Shown here one piece after another: positions 1 to 9,700 of a DNA stretch of 17,500 bases. This DNA is from Hirudo medicinalis (taxonomy: Eukaryota; Annelida; Clitellata; Hirudinida; Hirudinidae), in the NCBI GenBank assembly GCA_011800805.1, contig MPNW01001081.1:1-17500 (forward strand). Reading direction: 5' to 3'. The number at the start of each line of letters is the position of its first letter. The first letter of the stretch is position 1. A program made the position numbers and the translations under genes. Under the pieces are notes generated by a model that searched no databases, had not been told where the DNA came from, and saw only the letters and a program-made list of their open reading frames with translations.

Positions 1-63
1 GGATGGATGGATGGATGGATGGATGGATGGATGGATGGATGGAGAGGCGGATGGATGGATAGA
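1..63. repeat. GGAT tetranucleotide microsatellite
   Basis: Tandem GGAT units run from the first base, with one imperfection (agaggcgg) near 43-50. The left boundary lies outside the window. The open reading frame through it (Met-Asp-Gly-Trp repeats, then poly-Ile) is only the translation of simple repeats. Confidence 0.95.
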
Positions 64-68
64 TATTT

Positions 69-206
69 CATTATTATCATCATCATAATCATCATCATCA
101 TCATCATCATCATTATAATTATCATTATCATTACCATTATTATTACCGTTATTATTAATATTATTATTATTATTATTCTCGTCATCACCATCATCATCAT
201 CATCAT
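69..206. repeat. ATT/ATC trinucleotide microsatellite
   Basis: Imperfect ATT and ATC units are interleaved for about 140 bp. The same repeat type recurs in this window near 6607-6760, 7420-7455, 8650-8695, 9213-9297 and 14032-14075, so it is a genome-wide habit here and not a marker of this site. Confidence 0.93.
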
Positions 207-1361
207 GTATTTCATTATCCACTTAATCATTGAAAACATATCGTAATTTACTTGTTTTCTCGCTTCACTCCTGAAAGGTTTGACGTTCGGCTATTAAACG
301 TTCAGTGGAGTGAAGAAATATTCAATAATTACAATTAATAATCATAATTTTTGTTGTAATTTATAATTATTTGATGAAGTAATTACAAATTATTTAATAA
401 TTGAAGTCTGTGTGGTTCAAAACCAGTCATAGTCGTTTATCTAGGTGCATTTGACGTGTAAGTTTGTGTGTAATATATAAGATTAAATGTAATGTATAAG
501 ATTGCATGTAATATATAAGATTGTATGTGATACATAAGTTTGTAAGTGATATATAAGTTTTTATGTGATATATAAGTTTTTATGTGATATATAAGTTTGT
601 ATGAAGCCTACTCACTGATTTGTACTCAGGTTTCACCACTTTTCTATCTTCGAATCCCTGTGAATGAAATCGTCATAATTAGCTGCTAATGTTATTTTTG
701 TTGTTGTTAATTCTATTACATTAATAAAATTATAACTGTAATTAGTGCCATTATTATTGTAGTATATAGTATTTAGTTGAAATTGTTAACATGATTGTCG
801 CGAAAAAATGAAATATTCCATTAGGGAAAATTATTGAAAGGCGCAATTACTAAATATTTAGCTGATTAATAATTATGCTGAGGTAGAAAATTATGAAAAT
901 TATTAAAATTTAATCTTGAATTTATTTGAGAGAAAAAAATCTTACGACTTCAAAATCGATCCTGCTTGACCTGAGATCAGACATAGAGTGCCAATGCTGA
1001 GAAATGAAGTACATCGCAATAGAAAGATAAAATTCGATTAAGCCAATAAAAATAATTACATTTCATTGGTTACAATTAATTAATTGATTTACTAACTATT
1101 ATGTGATGATTTTTATTACTTGTTTGTTTCATTCTAAGTAAGCATCTTAAACTTCGTTATATTAGGCTATATGGATTTTCAAGCGTTTAAATTATCAATT
1201 TAATAACATTTCATTGTAAAAAAAAAAATAAACAAACAAAATAAATAAGAAAATTAGAATCAAAACAATGCAATGCAACACTCATCTCCCTTATGCAGTC
1301 ACGCTAATCCCATTTACTAATCATAAAGCGAATTGTTCAGAAAAACATTTTAAAAATTCAT
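207..1361. other. gene-free AT-rich intergenic DNA
   Basis: No exon-like stretch was seen on either strand. Apart from the 19-bp tandem repeat at 450-601, it consists of AT-rich sequence with A-runs near 1219-1250. A TTTATT near 1112-1117 (AATAAA on the minus strand) might end the small minus-strand ORF at 1362-1553, but that link is weak. Confidence 0.7.
450..601. repeat. 19-bp minisatellite, about 8 units
   Basis: Units of 19 bp with consensus close to tgtgatatataagtttgta run head to tail. The seven units at 469-601 keep exact 19-bp spacing, and a more diverged unit (about 14 of 19 matching) precedes them at 450-468. Units drift from 5' (…ataagatt…) to 3' (…ataagttt…), the gradient expected of an array growing by local duplication. 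No spacers separate the units, so it is not CRISPR-like. Confidence 0.9.
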
Positions 1362-1553
1362 TCAAATTTTAAGCTGGTCGTAAATCATAGAATCACAGAC
1401 GCGATCCGCTTTCCCCGGTGTTATTCTGGCCTTCATGGCATTGTACTTGGTGGTCATGTTGTACACGGTGTCGACTTCTTCGTTCGCACTCATGTCCACG
1501 TTCCCTCTCTTGGTCAACTTGACCGGTATGTAGAGGATCACGAGATTGGCCAT
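1362..1553 (-). CDS. unrecognised 63-aa small protein or exon
   Basis: A minus-strand frame opens with ATG at 1553-1551 and closes with TGA at 1362. I do not recognise the product. The coding signal is codon choice: most codons end in C or G (GTC, AAG, ACC, TAC, GAC), unlike the AT-rich flanks, and the other frames read as Arg/His/Gln-rich nonsense. The peptide starts with a short hydrophobic run (MANLVILYIPV) and continues with a polar stretch containing MSANEEVDTVYNMTTKYNAM; there are no cysteine pairs or clear membrane segment. A TGA lies in frame two codons upstream, so either this ATG is the start or an acceptor lies just before it. A possible donor (GTCTGT) near 1399 means the last residues could be intron. 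It lies on the same strand as, and about 260 bp beyond, the poly(A) signal of cyclophilin. Confidence 0.45.
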   Translation of the reverse strand: MANLVILYIPVKLTKRGNVDMSANEEVDTVYNMTTKYNAMKARITPGKADRVCDSMIYDQLKI

Positions 1554-1597
1554 TACTCATCGCGGCTAGCTTGAGTCGGAGACATCGGAACGAGTTG

Positions 1598-1603
1598 TTT
1601 ATA
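1598..1603 (-). promoter_or_regulatory. possible TATA box for the 63-aa ORF
   Basis: TATAAA on the minus strand, 45 bp upstream of the ATG at 1553. That spacing would give a leader of roughly 15-20 nt. The hexamer is common in DNA this AT-rich, so this is only a candidate. A plus-strand TATAAATAG at about 1710 has no recognisable gene behind it. Confidence 0.22.
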
Positions 1604-1818
1604 AACAAGTGTATACCGGCGTCACTAACCGCACGAGTAGCGCTTCATCGGGGACGCTAAGTCGGCCTATGGCAAGCTTAAGTTTGTTGATCACAAGCAA
1701 AGTAATGCTTATAAATAGCCTTAGCTTCCATTAAACATTGTGAAGGATATCAGACAAAAACAAACACCAAACAGCTCCAACCAACATTCCAATGCATGAC
1801 AGACAGTCCTAGCATGAC

Positions 1819-1824
1819 TTTATT
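1819..1824 (-). terminator. poly(A) signal of cyclophilin gene
   Basis: AATAAA on the minus strand (TTTATT on plus), about 97 nt past the cyclophilin stop codon at 1921. It is the first canonical hexamer downstream, giving a 3' UTR of about 115-125 nt. Confidence 0.7.
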
Positions 1825-1920
1825 GACATTAAAAGCTCATTCTAGTTAACAAAATGGCTGGTTTTGAGAGTTGTAAGAAAACGTCCATGAGAAACACTGA
1901 AGATTCTTGTCCGCTCCATC

Positions 1921-2734
<814 letters not shown>

Positions 2735-3782
2735 CTTGCAGAAACCACGTTGGATAGTAAAAATTGCTCTGTTCTGGAATAGACAAGTATGCTGTCAAAC
2801 GAACACGAAGCCCGCACGAGAACAGAAAGGAACAGCAACAATTAGCTCGGAACTAGCTTGACCAAGCGGAAATTAGGCATAGACGCATTTAACTTTTTAA
2901 TTTTAAATTTTACTTAAAAAATAAAAAAATGTTTCCATTGGATATAAATTAATTATAAATTGTTAAAAATTAAATAAGTGACGCATTAAAATTTGAGTCT
3001 TCTGCTCATAACCGTAAAATCGAGTAAGTGATAATTTTATTAAAAATAATGTTATTATAATTTAAATTTTCGCGATTACTTAATCAATGATCGACACAAT
3101 TAGTTCGGAATTAAAATCTCAAGGTCTTGGACAATTAGGTGCGACCTCGGGCGGGACTTTGCAGCACCTCCTAGGTCAACCATACCAAAATCAACGTAAT
3201 GGCCTATCGAGCGAAATTTGTTTTCATCCGCATAGAATCTTCCATAAAACAGTAAAATAAAATCATAATTATGCTTACCATCACGAGACGATGTAAAGAG
3301 AAAGAACGAATTGGCGATCGCCCAAAACGGCAAACCTCGTGCTGTTTTTATTTGGTGAGATGAAGAGATTGAACAGGATTTGCATGAGTTTTAATTACAG
3401 AAATTTGATTATTGAAAAAATTAAACATTATTCAAATTAATTATTAATTAAATAAAAGTTTTGCAGCCTCAATGTTATGATTTTTTTCACGTTTTATATT
3501 TTAAAAGTTTGTAAATGTTTTATAATTCAATAGCACAAAGCACAATTATAATGGTGGAAATTTATATTGGCAAAATCTCCATAATCATAACACCATTTGT
3601 TTTTGTTCGGCACTTGGGGAAATGGGCTGCTCTTGCGAGGCCGCTGGTTAGAGCCGGGATGTTCATTGAAAGGCTTTTCGTAGCCTTCATGTTTCCTAAT
3701 CAAAATGAATTATAGTTGAGTTGATCGTTTGGGCGACTCGACCAGATAGCAGAGATATTGACTTTCGACTCAGATATTAGTA
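2735..3782. other. shared upstream region, cyclophilin/ANKRD50
   Basis: The two genes diverge from this 1.05-kb stretch. On the cyclophilin side, a pyrimidine-rich CCTTTCT tract near 2826-2832 (minus strand) could mark a transcription start. A minus-strand block near 3279-3340 is less AT-rich, contains the palindrome ggcgatcgcc, and ends in a good donor (GTAAGC) at 3278; it could be a 5' leader exon. Minus-strand frame 3109-3333 stays open through this area but begins TTG and lacks clear coding character. On the ANKRD50 side, a GC-richer patch at about 3605-3690 with a small hairpin (aaggct…agcctt) is the likeliest promoter or leader. No CAAT or TATA arrangement is convincing. Confidence 0.45.
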
Positions 3783-6700
3783 ATGACGTCTTGTTTATTG
3801 CAAAGCAAGGAATTCTATTGTAGAGAGTGGGCATTTGGAAAGGTACTCCATTGTCTGGAAAACAGAGCCACTGCCAAAACCTGCGGAGTTTTGGTTGTAG
3901 GAGGACCTGGATGTGGTAAAACTGCTTTGTGCTGTGAACTGGTATGGCCCACCTCGAAAGTTGCCAAGCACAGGTTTCTCAGTAAAAGACTTCTTGCTTA
4001 TCATTTCTGTCAGGCACATGATTCTGCCACTCTCTCCATCAGCAACTTTTTAGTTTCTTTGACAAAGCAAATAATTAATTGGTCCCACGACAGCTCACTT
4101 GGCCGAAATAAACTATTCACAGAATCACTGGCAAATGATTTATTGCATAATGTTAAATCTGAGCACGACTTGGATGTAGCGTTTTCCGTGCATTTTCTTT
4201 CGGCTCTTGCCGAGGTGGACCCTCCCTTAAAAAACCTATTCATCTTGGTTGACTCTATCGACGAATCATGGTCTCAGTCTTTGAACTCTTCTCCAGAAGG
4301 AGCTACCAGCACCACCATTGCAGAGCTTTTGGGCAAACACCATCACTTGTTCCCTCCATGGTTGCTGCTGATATGCACAGCGAGGAAACAAAACAAGCTC
4401 ATCACCCATCTTTTCACTGGCTTCAAGAAGATCAGTTTGGATGACCTGAAGAAGGCTCATGTCGTTCGAGATGTCCAGCAATACATTCTCAACAGGCTCG
4501 ATCAGGACGAAAGACTGAAACTCCAGCTGAGTGGGGAGTCACCAGAGACTCTGAACCAACTGCACATCAAGTGCAATGGATGCTTCCTGTATCTGGAGAA
4601 GGTCTTGAACTGTGTGGCGGAAAAGTTCTTCACTCTGAAGGAAGTCCGGGACATTCCGGGCACTTTGAATGGTCTCTATACATGGTTCTGTCAGAAGCTG
4701 TTCTGGGACTGCAACTTCACGGACGTCAGACCTGTCCTTAACCTCCTCCTGGCCTCGCACAGGCCGCTCACTGAACATCAACTGCAGGTTTTGCTGGAAA
4801 TGGACGGAGAAGGATTCTCCAGGATCATGTTCCAGCTGTCGCATTTGCTGCTGGAAGGACACGACAACACCAAGATCATTTTTCATCATAGTTTCTCTGA
4901 GTGGCTGCTCGATGTCAAGCACTGCACCAACAGATTCTTGTGCGACTCTGCAGATGGGCATGCGAGGCTTGCGGTCAACATGTCCCTGAACTCTTGCAAT
5001 CTGAGGGCTTCCCAAGTTCGGGAACTGGCCGTGCACCTTGTCCATGCTTCTGAGAGTAGCCACTTTTCCTCCTTTGACAAGCACCAGCTCTCCATGTGGC
5101 TATTGATTAGTGGTGTAGACATTGAAAATTCACTAAGAGATGGTCTTTCTGACAACTTCCTGGCGAACGAGCTGCTCATTTCCTGTGGAGCCGAACTTCC
5201 CAAGGAATTTGCCGGGCGGCTGCAAGAACAGTCGAGAGCTTATAAGTCCAATGCTTGCCACAGTGATCAGCAGAAGAAGGATGGCATTAAGTGGAAACAA
5301 TCTATGTCCCAATCACAGAGTTCTTGCAAAGAGGAGGAAAAAGATGACGAACTGTCTCTGCCAGGGAAAAAGGCCTTGAGCGACTCTCATGACTTGAGGG
5401 TCAACAAATCGAGACAGGAAGATGCCAAAGATCTCAAGCAGTCCTCATTCAGGGAGACTACTTTGGCCAGTGCCGTCAGAAATGGAGACGCCTCTGCCGT
5501 CAAGAGTCTCCTGCAATCTGGAGTGACGGACGTCAATCAGATAGATGCCGACGGATGGACCCTGCTGAGATCGGCCGCCTGGGGAGGGCATAGGGATGTC
5601 GTGGACATGCTCCTTAGGGTTGGGGTGGATGTGGATCAGAGTGACAAAGATGGAAGGACTGCCCTCAGAGCTGCAGCCTGGGGTGGCCACGAAGAGATTG
5701 TGCTGCGTCTGCTCAGCCATCAAGCAGACGTCAACAAGGTTGGTTTAGGCTTACCATGTTATTTTAGATCCACTTTTAGCCTTTTTAAAATGAGAATAAT
5801 TAGCAATAAGCTATCAGAATGCTTCCCTTGCACTGGATATGTATGGAACTCCTTAATCAATTTCTTATAATTATTTAATTATTTATTCAAATTCTTATAC
5901 TTTAACTGGACCAATCTAGAACTGAACCTAAAGTTCTCAGCCAATCCTGAAGTGATCACATTAATAGCATTGTCGTCGTTGACCAATATGATTTCAGGCC
6001 GACAAAGAGGGCAGGACCCCTCTCATAGCGGCAGCTTACATGGGGCACAGTAGCATCGTGGAGTATTTGGTCGAGTTCGGAGCAGACGTCAACCACGAGG
6101 ACATTGACGGTAGGACTGCCCTTTCCGTGGCCTCCCTGTGCGTCCCTGCCAGCGAAGGTCACTTGAAGGTCAGGGTTGAAGTAGTCTTTGATACTAAGAA
6201 TTTCCGGTGTGTCTTTTTAAAATTTATTTTACATTTACATCAATTCTGCCACTAATGAATGATAATTGATAATTAATGATATAGTTAGTGTTATTCGGTG
6301 TCAACTCATTCGGATTAGCTAATAAAAATGCAGTCGAGAGAGGTTCTTTATCAGAATGATTTGCTTTTTATCGATTAGTGAGACTGGCAAAACATTCCAC
6401 CAAACATTTCAGGTGGTGAATCAGCTGTTGGAGTGTGGTGCGGACCCCAATCACAAGGACAGGGAGGGCATGACCCCTTTGCTGGTGGCAGCCTACGAGG
6501 GACTCGAAGGGGTGTGCGAGCTGCTCCTAGAGAACGATGCAGACATTGACCATACGGATAACTCCGGAAGATCAGCTCTGCAGGTTGATGCAGCTGGTTT
6601 GGTGATTGTGATGAGGATGATGATGAGGATGATGGCGATGGTTGCGGCAACGGTAATGATTGTGCTAGTATTGAATGGCGGCTAGTGCAAAAGAATTCAT

Positions 6701-9700
6701 CTTCCATCAGTCCCAGATAATTTGATGATCCAATAAAATTCAATGATGATGATGATGACTATGATGTTGATTGTGTTTATGTCTATGTCAGAGTCAGATG
6801 TTTGATTAACATTTGTGGGAGCTTTTAGTTGGTGTTTCATGATTGTGAAGGCTGGCAGAATGGGTTGCGTTCCTGCATGCAGCAGTAATGGCAATAGTCT
6901 TAACTCGTCGTGTTCGAAACCCAGCCTGCACTGCCACAAGCATCCTTGGGAAGGTATATAAATCATTAACAAAAAGCTCCTCTGATGTTATGCATGTGGC
7001 AATATATAAATGAAGCACATTTACATTGAACAACTTATTTTTACATACAAAAAACAATCACAAAAAATTGACATCCATGACATTGACGAGCAATAACATC
7101 TTATCATCCTTGCACTGATGTGAGCTTCTATCCTTGCTTATTTTCTGCAATTCATTCTTTCATCTTCATCCATCCGTCATTCCGTGCTCTACAGGCTGCA
7201 GTGTCCATGGGCCACTACAAGACAGTTTTCCTTCTGCTCTTCTGGGGTGCGGCCATCGATGCCATAGATGCGGAGGGTCGGACCGTGCTGGGGCTTGCCT
7301 CGCAGCAGGGCAGTGTAGAGGTGGTGAGGTTGCTTCTGAACAGGGGACTGGATGAGACGCACAGGGACAATTCGGGATGGACCCCGCTCCATATAGCCTC
7401 TTTTGAGGGACACAAGAAGGTGATGATGATGATGATGATGATGGTGGGGATGATGTATTGCATGGGTTTCTGCAAGCGATCCCTTGGTTGTTGTTTTTTT
7501 AATTATTTTTTTAAATCATGAAATTATCCGTCAAATAATTTGTTTTTTTTTTATTTCACAAAAAATGCTACATTCCAAACATTCTTTATAAACAAATGGC
7601 GACAATAAGGATGATGCTCTTCCATTTGATTTGCATTGAAAAAAAAACATTCCCTCTGCCGATGTTCAAGGTTGTTGAGCTCTTGTTGGAGGCAGGAGCA
7701 AGGCTCGTTGAAACGGACAATGACGGAAAGGTGGCCATGATACTGGCAGCACAGGAGGGTCATGCAGATGTCGTAGGGATCTTCCTGGACCATGGGACTC
7801 CAACAGAGGCACATGGGCACGACGGCCACACCGCCCTGAGGTGCGCTGCCATTGGCGGTCACAAAGACGTCGTGGTCCTATTGTTGGCTAGGTATGTTTT
7901 ATTCTGAATGAGAGGATTGATCTAAAATTGCATAAGGGTATCCTGAAATTGGCTGTCAATATTTTGTTATTATTTATATTATAATTATGATTTGGATTAA
8001 TTTATGCTTTGCTTTATGAAACTGAGATTTGTACATCGTAGGATTCTATTTACGATTCTTTTTTATGTAATTTGCACTCTTCGCGACCTCACTCATCCAT
8101 CTCACTGTCTCTTTATCTTCCGCATTTTGTCTTACTTTTTTTAAAAATTCTTTTAAAAGAATTTAAAAAGTTAAAAAGGAATTTCCCATGAAATTTACAT
8201 TGTAAATGTAAATGTACTTCATTTACATAGCACCATATACACAGCATCAGAGGTGCTTTTTGTTAACAATTCTTAAAGCATTCCTTCCCAAGGGTGCTTG
8301 CATCGGTGCAGGCTGGGTTTTGAACGTGACACAGTACCACCTTTGCCATTTCTGCCGTATGCAGGGACGCAACCCATTCGGGCGATTACTTTCCTCCATT
8401 AGGATTCAAAACTCAACCAAGGCACTTGTTAATGACCGAGAGAGCTTTCCACAGTCTGCCAAACGCTCATTTCTGGTTGCTGTTCTCCGATTACTTTGTT
8501 GTTCTTGTTATTGTTGGCATCGTTTCATTCAGCTTTTGAAAAAGAACTGACAACCGCTCGACAACAAAATTCAGAACTTTCCAAACCAGTGAGATCAACA
8601 ACGTCGTTGTCATTCCGCTGTTATTGTTATCATCATTTATAATTCTACATATTATTATTATTATTATTATTATTATCATCATCATCATTATTATAGGTAT
8701 TATTATTCTTGTTGCTGTTGCTAGGGTTATTCAGGTAATTTTGACCTCCGCATCATTGTTTATGTTCCAACAATTAGGTTGAAAGCCAACACAGTCTATG
8801 TTTATGGTTTACAGAAGCACAAATGATCGCACGCATGTGCGCAAGTGCATCAACAGTTGCTCCTGGTTTCTGACTAGTACCTGTGCTCCAAATGTTTCGA
8901 GGGAATTTTTGCGTTTGACCTGCTCGAATTCGACATTCTTATTTTTAATTATTTTTTTACGATGCTCTTTTATTACAAGGACATTTGTATTCTAACGTCG
9001 TACATTCGATACTTTGATGTCATAATTAAAACAATAATATTTTCAATTGTTACTTCTTTCGCTGCTGCTCGATCAAAAAAACATTCGAAACGAAAACATC
9101 TACGATCGGCTTTGCAATGATCTTCTACTGCTGACGTTCGAGTCAATTTTAACAACAAAATGATTTCATTCATACCTTATCTTTTGCATTTGCTGTAATT
9201 AGTTAAGTGCAATTTATCATCATCATCATTATCATCATCATCATCATCATCATCATTATTATTAGTAGTAGTAGTACTATTATTATATTATTATTGTAGC
9301 TAGCACAGCAAGATTTATAAGTTGAATTGAACATCAACTATTACGCAATCTCTGCTCTCCGACGCCTTTAAACTCCTCCCCATTCCGAACCTGGCAACCC
9401 CCCAGAGGCCATCAATCTTCATCCATCAGGATTCAAGGCCAAACAAATGCTTTAGTCCCACTTATTTTTTCTCCTCCGATGCAATCTCTGTTTCCACTCT
9501 GTTTTTGTAAGGTGCAGACAAATTGAGGGACGGACGGGTCGACGGGCGGATGAGTTAGTGCACAGATCGATGGATTTTCCCCTCTCCCTGGAAACTCTCT
9601 AACTTCCAAGGGGCTTGTAACTCGGTGACGATAACCTTGACTCTGTTGTAACCTTGACTGAAAGTGAAAGTGTGAGGCCTTGTAACTTATATTTTGTTCT

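Noticed and set aside
7..246. 79-aa ORF of Met-Asp-Gly-Trp repeats and poly-Ile
   Set aside because: It is only the translation of GGAT and ATT/ATC microsatellites.
3109..3333. 77-aa minus-strand ORF as a gene
   Set aside because: It begins with TTG, its codon use resembles the non-coding flanks, and it contains a good splice donor; it is more likely leader or promoter sequence.
3783..5870. 695-aa ORF taken as a complete protein
   Set aside because: The family alignment shows exon 1 ends at 5738 and five more exons follow; the last 43 residues are intron translation.
6912..6925. tRNA gene suggested by the B-box-like gttcgaaac
   Set aside because: No cloverleaf or acceptor stem can be folded around it; it belongs to the repeated SINE-like element.
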